64,000 nucleotides of DNA, from the NCBI GenBank assembly GCA_030435675.1, contig CM059624.1, forward strand, positions 4,612,769 to 4,676,768. The letters are read 5' to 3'. This stretch comes from Steinernema hermaphroditum (Eukaryota; Nematoda; Chromadorea; Rhabditida; Steinernematidae). Both the position numbers and the translations under genes were made by a program. Positions 45,671 through 56,925 of this stretch are shown here, piece after piece. The notes below the pieces were generated by a model. That model was not told where the DNA came from. It saw only the letters and a program-made list of their open reading frames with translations, and searched no databases. Every line of letters begins with the position of its first letter. Position 1 is the stretch's first letter.

Positions 45671-46866
45671 TCAGTGTACGTTGAACGTGGAGGTCGCGGC
45701 CGCGGTCAGCTTCTTCTTGAGTGATTCGGGCATCTCGGGCGGAGGGGGGCGTTCCAGTTTGAACGCCAGTTTGACAGAATCGAAAGTGAACAGTTGGATG
45801 GCAGCAATGGAGCCCATCATCAGGATGCGGGGAACCAGCCCCGTCCACATGCCGAAGAAGCCCAGATTCCTGCAGGAAGCACATAGAAGCAGGAGAAGAC
45901 GCGATGCCTACCTGACAACACTGTATATGGTGGCGTTGGGATCGCGGTAGAGCTTTGAGATGATGACGTCCGGTGGATGGGAGCAGACGACGGCGGCGAC
46001 GCCGGCACAGCATCCGGCGGCGAAGCTCACTGCTAGCTGCTCCTTCTTCGAGCACTCGTCGCGCTTCTTTGGCATAACGTGCTTGTAGAAGAACTCGAGG
46101 GAACGTTCGAAGAAGACAAATTTGGCGGTGGTGAAGGGGATCTGGCGCATCCAGAGGGGCGGAAGACCCTTGTAGAGGCCGGCAAGACCCTCCTTCCTGT
46201 AGATCAGAGGGAGCACGAGACGCATCTGCGATGGCGAGCCTGGAGTCGTTTGCATTCGAACCTGAAAACGCACTACCGTAACCTGCATTTTGAAGAAGGA
46301 CTTACCTTTGTGGCGATGAAGGGAGCGAGGAAGACATCGGCGACGGCTTCGGCCGAGCTGGCGGAAGCCAAGTAGAGGAGTGTCCGGTAGGTGTAGGCGT
46401 TCTCGGGGCCGAGCCATTGCGCGTACTTCTTTTTGAAGACCTCGTAGAGGCCGAACTTGCAAAAGCCCTGGAAGGCGTAGCCGGTGCCACAAGGCGCCCA
46501 GCCCTTCACCATCGTGCGAATTCCCTCCTCGCGGAGGGTCACCCGCGCGGCACTCAGAATGCTCGGATACTTGGCGGAGTCCACCTGGATGCGGCACTTG
46601 ATCAGGTCCAGCGGCACGACGGACATGTTGGTGAGGCCACAACAGAGGGATCCGGCGAATCCGCTCATGTAGGTGTACTTGAAGGTGCCGAAGGGGACTT
46701 CGTCGCGCGACGTCAACACTTTTTTGGGGACGCTTCGGGATTCCATCTTCACTTGGAGCAGATCGGGCACGAGGCGACTGCGCGTCGAGTCTGCCGAGTC
46801 GCATTTGGCCACGCGCACGCCCAACAGGTTCCTCCCTAGACGGTGGCTGCAGAGTGGCGGCTCCAT
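45671..46866 (-). CDS. SLC25A3: Mitochondrial phosphate carrier (SLC25A3-like), copy 1
   Basis: Three exons (46866-46306, 46261-45912, 45869-45671) give 369 aa. Three carrier repeats are visible: VVPLDLIKCRIQVD (first PxD/ExxK/R motif), APFIATKVRMQT (second, with Ile where Glu is usual) and CSHPPDVIISKLY (third). Phosphate-carrier signatures include GWAPCGTGYAFQGFCKFGLY, PPLWMRQIPFT, CSKKEQLAVSF and the C-terminal RPPPPEMPESLKKKL. The protein imports phosphate into the mitochondrial matrix for ATP synthesis. The second-repeat Ile in place of Glu removes one matrix salt-bridge residue, which copy 2 keeps (APFEAAKV). It is a tandem paralogue of the downstream gene and converges on L2HGDH. Confidence 0.93.
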
Positions 46867-47082
46867 TGGGGGCGCGATGAGGACGACCGGTCCGAAGTCA
46901 GTGGGGGGAGAGGAATAATGCCGAGGGGGTTGGCAAAGTCGTCATAAAAACACTCATTTTGTCGCGGCCTGCAGCTCAAATTGGCTTTTTATCGCTGATA
47001 ACGCGAACGCAAGATTCGGTCAGGAGATCGTTTATCGTCGTGTGACAGCGGCAACTCCACAAACACAGATCAATCACCTCAG

Positions 47083-49356
47083 TCATTGTTGTTGTCTGAG
47101 GGTGGCCAGCTTTTTTCTCAGCGACTCGGGCATTTCCGGAGGAGGCGGACGCTCCAGCTTGAAGGCGAGCTTCACCGAGTCGACGATGAAGAGCTGCGCG
47201 GCGGCGATCGAACCGATCATCAGGATTCGGGCGCCGAGGCCCTTCCACATGCCCTTCAAGCCGAGATCTCTGAAAACAAGGTGAATTAGGTAGATCATTG
47301 TTGGAAATGAGCGAATTTTGGAATCGAATCTACTGGAGGGCACTGAAGCCATGTTCAGATCATGAAAATATGTTGCAAACATCTTGAAAGGGGAAATATT
47401 CTCAGGAGATTATGATATAACCTAGCCCCTTTCCAGAATACAGTAAGGCGGATCAGTTTTGAAAACAAAGGTCAAGATTGACACATCGCAGATCATTTCC
47501 AGCATCACCCCACGTGAGGGCGTTTATCTCGAAAGAACAACACATTCTGATGTCTGTGCAAAAAGAGGCCAAAAATCGCTTTCTTTTCCCGTTGTTTACC
47601 CCTTTTGGCGCATCATGAGCAAAAATAGAATGGAAAAAACAAGTCGTACAATTATCAGATGGCAAGATATGAACATGAACCGCTATAAAAATACCTTGTA
47701 AATGTATCAACTCTTTTCCCCACGCCACATAAGCTGATTCCAATTTCGAACATCGAAGAGATCACTTTCAGGAGAGACCGAAATGTTCCCCATCGGTGAC
47801 AGAAATGATTGATAATGTTATGGTAATCGTGAAAACATGACACAACACTTCGCATGCCGATTCTCCGTTCCAGTTTGGAGACTCTAGCCGCGGAATCTGT
47901 TTCGTCACTGTACGTGTTCGTTGATCACAGCTGTTTACCCGTCTATGTTTCCTTTTCCCTGTTATTTCTTACGGACTTTGTACTTCGTTTTAGGGTAGTA
48001 GTCGATAGAGTATATCCTAGACTTGAACTACGTATAAATAGATGTTTGAGATGCGATCACTCGAGTTACATCAAAGTCCAAAGGTGGATAATGTGACTGG
48101 AATTTGGGGTACAAAGAGCGCAAAATAAGAAATGATCATGTGGAGTTCAAGGGGTGTTCTTTGAGGTGAAGAGCTTACCTCACGACGCTAGTGACCGTGG
48201 CGTTGGGATCTTTGTACAGCTTCGAGACGATGACGTCGGGCGGATGCGAGCAGACGACGCAGACGACCCCGGCGATGATGCCGGCGACGAACGTGACCAC
48301 GAGCTGTTCGCTCTTCGTGCACTGCTCGCGCTTCTTCGGCACCACATTCTTGTAGAGGAACTCGATGGAGCGCTCGAAAACGACGAACTTCGACGCGGTA
48401 TACGGTATTTGTCGCATCCAAAGAGGCGGAAGACCCTTGAAGAGGCCACCGAGGCCTTCCTTCCGGTAGATCATCGGGAGGACGGCGCGCATCGTCGAAG
48501 GAGCTCCGGGAGTGGTTTGCATTCGAACCTAGAGCGACGATATCGTAATCTAGCAGGAGAAGTGTGAGTCCTACCTTGGCGGCTTCGAAAGGAGCCAGAA
48601 GAATGTCCCCCACAGCTTCAGCTGAGCTCGCAGCGGCCAAATACATCCACGTCCGGTAGGTGTAGGCGTTATCGGGGCCGAGCCACTGCGCGTACTGCTT
48701 CTTGAACACCTCGTAGAGACCGAACTTTCCGAATCCTTGCAATCCGTAGCCGATTGCCGTCGGCGCCCAGCCCTTCACCATCGTGCGGAGCCCTTCTTCG
48801 CGCACCGTCACCTTGGCCGCGCCGAGGATGCTAGGGTACTTGATGGAGTCCACATGGATGCGGCACTTGATGAGGTCCAGCGGCACGATCGCCAGATGGG
48901 TGAATCCGCAGCACATGGAACCTGCGAGGCCACACACGCACATGTACTTGAAGGAGCCGAAGGGTACTTCATCCGAGTGACACGACCCCTTCGGAGGAGT
49001 CGGAGCCTTGAAGCACTCGGGCTTCTGCTTCTTCTCGCCCTCACATGGTGCTAAAGAAGTCCCATAAGAGTGATGAAAAACAACGAAAAGATACATTTGA
49101 TGTTCGCTTTTCTGACGTAGTCGGCGACTTGCGGCACTGTCAGAAGCGTCTCCTTGGGCAGATGTCGTGGATCGACAGGTGACAGCTTCGCTAGAGGCAG
49201 TTTCTTTTTATCCTCTTCGGAGAGACGCTGCTGACTTTCGTGCGCAAATCGTTCGCTGAGGTGGATGGCGGTCGAATCGGCGGAGCAGGCAGCGCTTCGG
49301 AGAATGCCGTGGCTGTCGTGTGTCTTCAGAAGGAGCATCGACTCGACGAAGTCCAT
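47083..49356 (-). CDS. SLC25A3: Mitochondrial phosphate carrier (SLC25A3-like), copy 2
   Basis: Four exons (49356-49095, 49050-48575, 48528-48179, 47269-47083) give 424 aa. Repeats: IVPLDLIKCRIHVD, APFEAAKVRMQT, CSHPPDVIVSKLY; signatures GWAPTAIGYGLQGFGKFGLY, PPLWMRQIPYT, CTKSEQLVVTF and RPPPPEMPESLRKKL. Exon junctions after the second and third parts match copy 1, so the genes arose by tandem duplication. The first exon adds an unusual ~88-residue N-terminus (VESMLLLKTHDSHGILRSAA..., KKLPLAKLSPVDPRHLPK) not seen in copy 1; it may be targeting sequence. The last intron is 909 nt. Expected role as for copy 1; the two may be used in different tissues. Confidence 0.92.
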
Positions 49357-49359
49357 GGC

Positions 49360-50330
49360 GGAGCGAGGCGACCAGTTCGGAGCGGTTAGTTCAGTGGAAT
49401 GAACCGCTGAGCTGCGGAGCGCGAAGCTGTCTGGAGGAATGCCGTTTGTAGACAGAAGGGAAGCTGTCTAGATGGCTGCAAATATGCTGGAGCGGCTGCA
49501 CCAGGCGTCTACATTTATGTCTACGAGAGTTAATTAGCGAAATTGGGGTTAATGAAGTTTTCGAAAACTTAGAGTAATCGTCTATATTTGCAGATAAAGT
49601 ACGAGAAGTTTCAGTGGCAGGAATCATAAAAGAGCAGATATATCATTGAATGAAAGCCAGGCAAAACCATTGTAATCCAATTAAGTTTGTCCAATTTTTG
49701 AACAGCACAAATGCCGGACTCCACATAGCATATTGTATCAAATTATGCTATGTTGGGGAGATAAACCGAAGTGGACAAGAAAGGTGTCTTTCAACATAGC
49801 TTTTCGAAACACATTTCGGACGAATTCAGGGACACGGATAAAGATACAGATGTAAAACTGAGGGGCATAACCTAAGTCTAAAGAATGGATTAGATATGAG
49901 CCTACTACGAATACTGCAAATCAAATGGATCGCCGACAAAAACAGAGAAATATGATACCATGAGGATCTGCCTCACAGTCAAAACAAGTTGCCACCGAAC
50001 AGCTCTCACTTCAAGATTTATCAGCAAAATATGTCTCCTTACTGATACAACGCATCTTCCACGAATTTCGAATAAGCCTGTCGAATGGCTAATCCAAATT
50101 TACTGTATTTCCAGGGCGTCAGCTCCCTCCTCGAATATGATGGAGGGTTTTGAGTCAAGGAATATATTTGCTCCAATTTTTCAAATATTTTGCTCCAATT
50201 TTCGACCTCTTTGGTTTGTTTTAAACGCTTTCCTTTGATATTGTCGTGAGTGGTAAGTGTGGATCAGATAGAACTGTGAATGTAGGGAATGCTTCTTATA
50301 ACAGGCACCATGCTTATAACGAGCGTTGAA
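49360..50330. other. Intergenic region, nothing recognised
   Basis: AT-rich sequence with no domain-bearing frame. Confidence 0.4.
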
Positions 50331-50335
50331 TTCAG

Positions 50336-50740
50336 AGACCGTAGCGCCCCCGGCCGCGTCTCGGACTGTCCCCAGAGGAAACATCTCTGCGAGAACAAGC
50401 TCTACTACGATCTCATGACCGCCGAGTGTCTGAAGACGTGCGGAAGGTGTCCCAGAGAGAAGAAGGAGAACAAAGCCGGAGGAAGTGGGGACTGTGTGGA
50501 CCGCTACGCTTCTCTCAGAACGGCCGTCTTCGAAGTGCCGACCTCCGTCACGAATCTGTGGACGTCGTTCCTGTGCAGCCACTTGTCGACCAACTTGTGC
50601 AGCATCGTTTCATACGGTACTTCGCTTTCTTCGGACCAAACGAACGCCAGCCGTCGGAAGACGCGGCACCCTCCTGACCTCCCCTCGTCAGATCAGGAGG
50701 GTGCCGCGCTCGACGGTTCTTCTGAAGATGACCAGGTGAG
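50336..50740 (+). pseudogene. Decayed ShKT-domain gene fragment
   Basis: After a GAATTCAG the frame reads DRSAPGRVSDCPQRKHLCENKLYYDLMTAECLKTCGRCP, closely related to the ShKT units of the 3.4-kb gene, but the first cysteine position is changed (EFRDRS where that gene has SCVDLH). A second CVDR unit starts about 50 codons later; its remaining cysteines (SKC, RIC, SCAATCRPTC) appear only in another frame, so a frameshift is likely. No signal peptide exon was found upstream. A following GC-rich stretch contains a GAGGAGGGTGCCGC-type inverted repeat. Best read as a pseudogene, although unrecognised exons could rescue it. Confidence 0.6.
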
Positions 50741-51013
50741 GCCGACTCGGAGATATTTCGTCACTAGGCTCGTCACACGATCAGAAAAAACCACGTGCCC
50801 TTCATCTTTCGTCGTAAATTGTAAGCCCAAAGTGGTTTTTGAGTACCCTAAGTTTTGTGTTGGCTTGGTTTGGTTCCGGAGCCAGCCAAGCGGGAACCGG
50901 CTTGGATTTCCGGCTCGGTTTGGCTCTGTTCCAGTAGAATATGATATTTATTTGCATACAGTCAACTTAAGATCGAATCGATATTCATTCCTTTGAAATT
51001 TTCCTTTCACCAT

Positions 51014-52475
51014 TCACAGATCGCACAGGTCGTCCGATACTAAAAGTTCGCGTTTATGTTTTTTTTTTTGTGAGATTGGCTCACCGATGTCTTCGCGAAT
51101 TTTATCCAACTTGCTTTGAGACTGCTTTACTGTTTCAACATGGAACATTCGGTCCGGCCTGTTTGGAGTTAAGTGATATATACGTCCTAGTTCGTTAGAC
51201 ACTGAAAACAAATAAGCAGCTACAATACAAAATACTGACTTACAGCCGTAAGATATTACATAAGTTTGAATGTTGTCTTGTTTCGTTTTCACTCCTTCAC
51301 TGATGTTGTCGCCCACAGCACTCTTGTTATCACCACCGAAAATTATGACGACCTTCTTCACATGCACAGTGCTATCCGTCCTCTTCGAATCGAAGAGAGG
51401 TCTTCCCAGTTTGAGCAGTTCGTGATTCATCCAGTTGTAATCTTCATCTCTGTTAAAGCTCCTGGACAACGACGCAATGAACGCATTGTGAGTCTTAGAA
51501 GTGGGAAACTTAAGAGTTGGCCGTGAAACAGTATTTAAAATTGAGGCGAAGCGGGCTTGCTGCAGGAATCGATATTATAGGAGGAGGGAGGCGACGCCTA
51601 CCCCGGGACCGTCGCCTATGTCGAAGTGTCGTATGAAGCTGTCGATCTGATCACGGACGTCATTGTACTCGTCTTTTCTTGTTGCAATTCCAAAAAGAAT
51701 ATCGTAGGCTTGCGGTTTGCATGCTGAATCTCGCAGTTATGTAGAGCTGGATGAAGTGTATTTCGCTGTTCAGTTCATATTATGTCGTGTCAGATTAAAC
51801 GACTATTAACTCTCTGGACATCAAATGATCACACTAGAAGAGTTATGAAAAACTACTTGATCCAGAGACGCATAAACAGTGTTACCAGTCAGAGTGGACT
51901 CAGGTAAGATCTTCTTTGCAACTCAAAGCCCAATTCATTTCTGAGAGAGCTAACGGACGACCGACATAAATTAAGACAATTCTAGGCAATTTGTGTGTTG
52001 CTCCCGCTACTAGGCCATGAAAAATGCGAGAAATCGGTTAAATTATGTTGAGGCATTTGCAACCCGGAGGACCGGTTTGCATATGCCCTCGCGCGTCATT
52101 ACGTCGCGCTGCCTTACAATTGAAACGTTCCACGTACGTTCCAGGATTGGAAAGGCTCGAACCTTGCTCCGTCAATGACAACCAGGAACTACCGCTTCAT
52201 CAACTCATTTCTGAGAGCACGAAGGGACGACCCGATCTGATGCTAATAGTAGCAAGTTCAGGAATGTAACGGTTGTCAGTTATAGTGTCTCTTCAACCTA
52301 CGGTACGGTACATACGTGTGGTGGTTGTGGTCGTGGTCGTTGTAGTCGTGGTTGTGGTAGTTGTCGTCGAAGTTGTTGGGAGTTCTGCATCTGACGATGG
52401 AAAGCACGCAGACGTAGTCTTGACCAGTAGGACAGTAAGAAACAACCAACAGAGCCATCGTGTCTTGAAGGGCAA
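51014..52475 (-). CDS. Cluster gene A: secreted poly-Thr / degenerate VWA-like protein
   Basis: Five exons (52475-52316, 51723-51602, 51559-51244, 51201-51085, 51039-51014) give 246 aa. Signal peptide WLCWLFLTVLLVKTTS, then ACFPSSDAELPTTS and a run of about 18 Thr. The second exon opens the globular domain: PCKPQAYDILFGIATRKDEY and DIGDGPG, matching the first strand and helix of a von Willebrand A domain but without the DxSxS metal-binding motif. QARFASIL and VKKVVIIFGGDNKS follow at the positions of later VWA strands, and the end is SDDLCDL, with the Cys that likely pairs with the CKP Cys. The layout and splice phases are those of genes B-F. It is head to head with gene B. Probably secreted; function unknown. 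Confidence 0.85.
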
Positions 52476-52566
52476 ATCTGGATGGAATGATGTGCGAAGT
52501 GCACAGCGGTTCTAGGTCAGCGTGATTTATTAATCGTCTCGCTCACGTACGGCAAAAACTTTCGCC

Positions 52567-52586
52567 TAATTAGGGCGCCATTTAAG
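52567..52586 (+). promoter_or_regulatory. Shared upstream element of cluster genes (A/B gap)
   Basis: TAATTAGGGCGCCATTTAAG, ending 32 nt before the ATG of gene B. The identical 20 bases lie upstream of gene D (61138-61157, minus). TTTAAG may serve as the TATA-like core. Confidence 0.6.
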
Positions 52587-52618
52587 AGGAACTATGTGAT
52601 CTTTTCGCTTTTCACGCC

Positions 52619-53589
52619 ATGAGAACGCTTTGGTCTCTTCTGTGCCTAACGTCTGCGGCTCTCGCCTGCTTTCCTTCGAGCGACAAATCACTGCCTGAAA
52701 CGACCACGTCCACGACCACAACCACCACAACTACTTCTACTACTACCACTACAACCACGACAAGTAACCTACCATTCTTTGTGCTACTTTGACGCTTTTC
52801 AGCGTGCGCTCCCACTGGATACGATATCATCTTCATGATTCCTTCCGGCTATATGACGAAGGAGAGTTTGGAATTGCTCCATGACGAATTTCTGGGAAAA
52901 TTCAAAATCGGTCGTGGTCCAGGGGTATATGAATTCACAGGTCATTCTAGCGATAGTACATTTATCTTAGGAAGCGCGATTCGGTGGCGTGTTAACGAAT
53001 ACAGGCATGAGGGAGTCTTTTAGCCTATCCACTTATGACTCCACAGTGAGAGTCAAAGAAGCACTGAAAGGGATGGCTGGTGGAAGGTTTGAGAACCTTG
53101 ATCAAGTCGCAAGGATGACCTATCATTATGTCTATCCCGATGTTTGTTGTTTTATACGTGTTCTATGTCTCTTCATATTGAATTTAGTTTAAGAGAAATC
53201 ATGCACCGAATCGCAAAAAATATCGGATTATCTTTTCCGCTAACGAAGACAATAGCGAAGAAGAGGCCTACAATCGTAGAGAGTTCGCCATGAGAGGAAA
53301 GAACGACGGAATCACGACATTAGTCATTCCTTTTGCCGGTATCTGGCAGAGCCATCCCTGATCATTGCGAGTTATATTTTAGAAGCTAGCGGTCGCGTAG
53401 TTGCGCAGCATACACTTGACAACGATAGCGACGTTTACCATATGGGCTATGCTTTGTCGAATCTGAAGAGCTCCAAAGTGCTTCCACGAATTGTCGAAAG
53501 AATAAGTATGGATCTCGCATTTTTGATGCATGTGATATCTTGTGATCTTTTCAGAATCAGAAGCTTGCCCTATCGGCGGTGCCGGTTGA
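52619..53589 (+). CDS. Cluster gene B: secreted poly-Thr / degenerate VWA-like protein
   Basis: Six exons (52619-52763, 52803-52924, 52971-53129, 53188-53338, 53383-53505, 53555-53589) give 244 aa in continuous phase. Signal peptide TLWSLLCLTSAALA, then CFPSSDKSLPETT, a Thr/Ser run, CAPTGYDIIFMIPSGYMTKE (VWA first strand without DxSxS), GRGPG, EARFGGVLTNTG, KKYRIIFSANEDN and GITTLVIPFA, ending SEACPIGGAG. These blocks line up with A, C, D, E and F at the same exon borders. The donor after HY is weak (GTCTAT), the one doubtful junction. It is transcribed away from gene A. Confidence 0.85.
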
Positions 53590-53739
53590 AGCGTCGACGC
53601 CGAAATGTAGAGAGCTATTGAAAAGTATATGTACAAGAGTGGTTCTGCCTTAGTAATGTTTGAAACACATGTAGTCAGTGCGTACTGAATGTCTTGAATA
53701 CATTCGCGGGAGTCTTGTTGTCGAATAACGAATATTACT

Positions 53740-53815
53740 CCACAATTCCATAAGCCATTAATTGTTACAGTAACCTTCAAAGAACTTAACAACTGACCAT
53801 GAGTCACAGATTAGG
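53740..53815. repeat. Short dispersed duplication, copy 1
   Basis: CATAAGCCATTAATTGTTAC followed by AGTAACCTTCA and CTGACCATGAGT; a similar stretch occurs at 54173-54237 in the same orientation, with about 80 percent identity by eye. Confidence 0.55.
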
Positions 53816-54172
53816 ATATGACAATGGCGCTGGACAGAATCGTATCTCGAAAGCACGATATGCCTAACGGAAACGTTAAACACCATTCGTGCGACAAGAT
53901 TTGTGACCAGCGGACACGTTGGGGTATCGGGAAAATTCTACAGATTGGGAAATTTTTGGAAAATCCTCTGCATTTTCCCATACACCGTAGTCACCCATAA
54001 TTTGCCAAAATCATAATCATAATTTTCCTATTCCCACACTTAACAGTCCCGAAGACATAGTCTGCGTCTGAAAACTGTTTGAACTGGTTGCCTTCATCCA
54101 ATCGGTTGGTTCAACGCTGGTCTCAGCCTTTGTTTTGTCTGAAACCAACACAGACCAACGGAACCGTTGGTT

Positions 54173-54237
54173 CTATAAGCCATTAATCGTCAGAGTAACC
54201 TTCAGAAAACTTAACGGCTGACCATGAGTTTATGTGC
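54173..54237. repeat. Short dispersed duplication, copy 2
   Basis: TATAAGCCATTAATCGTCAG with the AGTAACCTTCA and CTGACCATGAGT blocks of the copy at 53740. Confidence 0.55.
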
Positions 54238-54729
54238 TCCTGCACATAGACTGGTGTGGAACGTAAGCCGAATTATATCTCGCCAAGAAGACCGTCAGCA
54301 TCGCTCGACCACCTGCGCCGTCCACACGCCCTCAAGCCGAAGAATCGCCCCAACTCCGAAGTTTGCTCCGTCAACCGCACCGAAGACGTGATTCCACGTC
54401 GCCTGTCATGCTCCACCACCGCGCATCTTCTGGATACAGCCTCTTTGTCGCTTCGAAGCCCGTGCACACTGATGGGATAGCTGCCTTCAATTCGGACGTC
54501 GCGCTCTGCGCCGAAGAAAGAAGATCAGCAGCTACTACGGTGATATCCTTTGAGCATTATGAGATATCTTGCATGACGAATGTCATTAATTCGAGAGTAA
54601 ATGTAAATGCATAGATTATACGGTCTTTAAAAGTGTTTGCTACTTCGATCCAATCTCTGAGGCGATTTTCTCTATCAAAGTTGTTTTACTTGTAAGTGGC
54701 ACCTTGCCTTTCCCAAATAATCGTTTCTC

Positions 54730-55057
54730 TTCAGATCACCACACGAAGTCCTGGCGGTGAATCGAACAGCTTCTAAATCGGAGATCAAGGCGACCTACTT
54801 GAAAGCCCTTTGAAAAAGCCAAAAAGTTGCATCCCGACGTCGCCTGTCCGGCCAGTGCGGAGGCGTTCAAGAAGGTTAGCAGTGCCTACAAGTTCCCGAT
54901 GAATGACAAAGGACGCGGGAACCATAAATGGAAATACGTCGAAGAGCCAAAGACACAAAGAACCCAAAACTCTGGGGAGGATCCCGCTGGAAACCGAAAG
55001 GAACCTAATGGCGCTAAATGGATCGTTTACGAACTGTTTCTGTGGCTAATGGAGTAG
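54730..55057 (+). pseudogene. DnaJ (J-domain) pseudogene
   Basis: After a TCTCTTCAG acceptor-like sequence, one frame reads SPHEVLAVNRTASKSEIKAT and YLKA, the first part of a J domain; the next reads FEKAKKLHPDVACPASAEAF, KKVSSAYKFPMNDKGR, with the HPD motif and helix III. A single-base shift at about 54810 separates them and puts a TGA in the first frame. After helix III the frame runs on through a Lys/Asn-rich part to WIVYELFLWLME. A possible upstream exon (54256-54480) has no motif. A functional DnaJ gene elsewhere is presumed to be the source. Confidence 0.65.
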
Positions 55058-55059
55058 CT

Positions 55060-55740
55060 GTTTGGTTCGTGATTGGCCTGGTCTGTTTTGCCTGGTGTAT
55101 GAAAACGACTGCTCCTTAATATTCATTCCGGTCACTTCCAGGAGGACATAAAAATAAACACCGGCAGTGTGTCCTCTCAGGAAAAAAAAATATCTGATTG
55201 CTGTCCATTTTCCTACATCACTTTCACCTTCAGTGCTTCTGATCATGAAAGTGACCAGATGGTGACATGATACGATAAATACTATCAGCCCATAGATACG
55301 ATAAGACACTGTCCGAGCAATCCGCATAACTTGTTGGTTTTTATTGTTACAACTATCACACAAAGGGCATAGCAATTATTGGATGTATTTTCTTTCAACT
55401 TCTCCATTTGTTCTTTGTTCCCATAAATAGGTCGGCAAGGTCAAAAAGCAGTCTCTCCCGCCAAGACATGTGTCGTCTCTACGACAAGTACGATCTTCTT
55501 CTCACCTATCAGAAGTCGATTCCTTTGTCAACATAATTAGGACAAACGGAATCAGTAACAAAAAATATTTCCGATCGAATTCTGAAAGAGTCGTTTATCA
55601 GTTGCACTCCAGTGACAGCTTCTTCTACTTTATACGCCATATCGTCTATTCAAACAAAAGGTATCTATCTCATAATTAGGTCAAGACTGATTTGTGACAA
55701 TGAAGAATATTTTCAATGAGAAATGAGCTCGTTTCGCTTT
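55060..55740. other. Gap between the DnaJ remnant and cluster gene C
   Basis: AT-rich, with no domain-bearing frame and no copy of the 20-nt cluster element. Confidence 0.4.
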
Positions 55741-55752
55741 AGTGTTCACAGC

Positions 55753-56777
55753 ATGTTCTTGCGTGTTCTGTTTTTGGCCCTATTTTCAACTGCTCATACC
55801 TGCTTTCCCTCCCAACCCTCCGAAACGCCGACCACAACCTCTACTACAACTACTACGACTACCACTACGACGACCACCACCACCACCACCACTACCACAG
55901 GTACATAGCGGTGTATACTCGTTTACAAAATGTACTTTGTTTAGTCTGCGATAAAAGCGGCTTTGATGTGATATTTATGATACCACATTCAATGGTTGAG
56001 GATCTGATGAATGTCAAGGCCATGACGGATCTTCATGCCAATTTCATAAGTAAATTTAAAATTGGCGTCGAACTTGGGGTATGCATGATAATGCTCATAC
56101 CAAGTCAGCCTGTGTTTAGGAAGCCCGGTTTGGCGCCTACAGAACTCACGCGGAGAAACTTGACAAGTTTGGCCTAAACGCCCATCTGAACTCAGCTTCT
56201 CTCAAAACGGCTCTGGAAGGAATGGCGGCTGCGGGTCAGTATTCGTTTGTTAAGAACACCGTCGCCGAGCTTACCAGAACTCATCTGTTCAAAGAGGTAT
56301 AGTAGGCACACATGCATGTAATTAAAAGGTTTTCAGTTCGAAGACAATCGGCTACGCGATCGAAAGCAGTATCGAATTGTGTTTTATGGGTGGCAAGATG
56401 AACATAAGAACGACTGGGACCAGACATACAAGAATAAGTTCACGACGGCCATGGCAGAACGGAAGGGAATCACCACCTTTGTTATTAAGTATTTTAGTCA
56501 GTTCTTTTCATCTTGTTGTCTTGTTTCACTGAAAATTGTAACCGTTTCAGAAGCACCAGAAGACGGAGAGAAACAAGATTTGAGTGGAGAGAAACCAGAA
56601 AATGTCTACGATATAAGGCAGCTGAACAATTTGGTAGAGTCGAAAGCCCTGGACAAGATCTACCAAAGAATGAGTGAGTTTTGATGAAAGATTGCAAAGG
56701 ATGTCGTTTTTGTTTCAGTGGATGAACAGGTGAATTGTTGCGTGGCTGTGTGCGAAACTACACGAAATCGAGGATGA
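55753..56777 (+). CDS. Cluster gene C: secreted poly-Thr / degenerate VWA-like protein
   Basis: Six exons (55753-55900, 55945-56078, 56120-56296, 56337-56496, 56551-56673, 56719-56777) give 266 aa. Signal peptide MFLRVLFLALFSTAHT, CFPSQPSETPTTTS and a long Thr run, then VCDKSGFDVIFMIPHSMVED (VWA-like first strand with no DxSxS), FKIGVELG, EARFGAYRTHA, KQYRIVFYGWQDEH, GITTFVIKY and the ending MMDEQVNCCVAVCETT. An in-frame ATG 30 nt upstream (MSSFRFSVHS) is an alternative start, but the chosen one begins the hydrophobic core. Stands tail to tail with gene F. Confidence 0.83.
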
Positions 56778-56925
56778 GTCTAGAGGGATTCCAGAGGGGT
56801 TCCAGAGGGATATGTGATTTGAATTTGGATGAATAAATTAGATTTCATTTGACGTACTCCCTCTCACGTACTACTACCTCTTTGACGGCCTCTCGGAAGA
56901 CCTCGAATCCGATGGAGTGATGAGT

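Noticed and set aside
50485..50739. Independent Cys-rich peptide gene
   Set aside because: The cysteines fit the second half of a frameshifted ShKT unit, which explains them better than a separate gene.
52273..52515. Poly-valine frame antisense to gene A
   Set aside because: GTN complement of the Thr tract; the Thr strand has the signal peptide and consistent exons.
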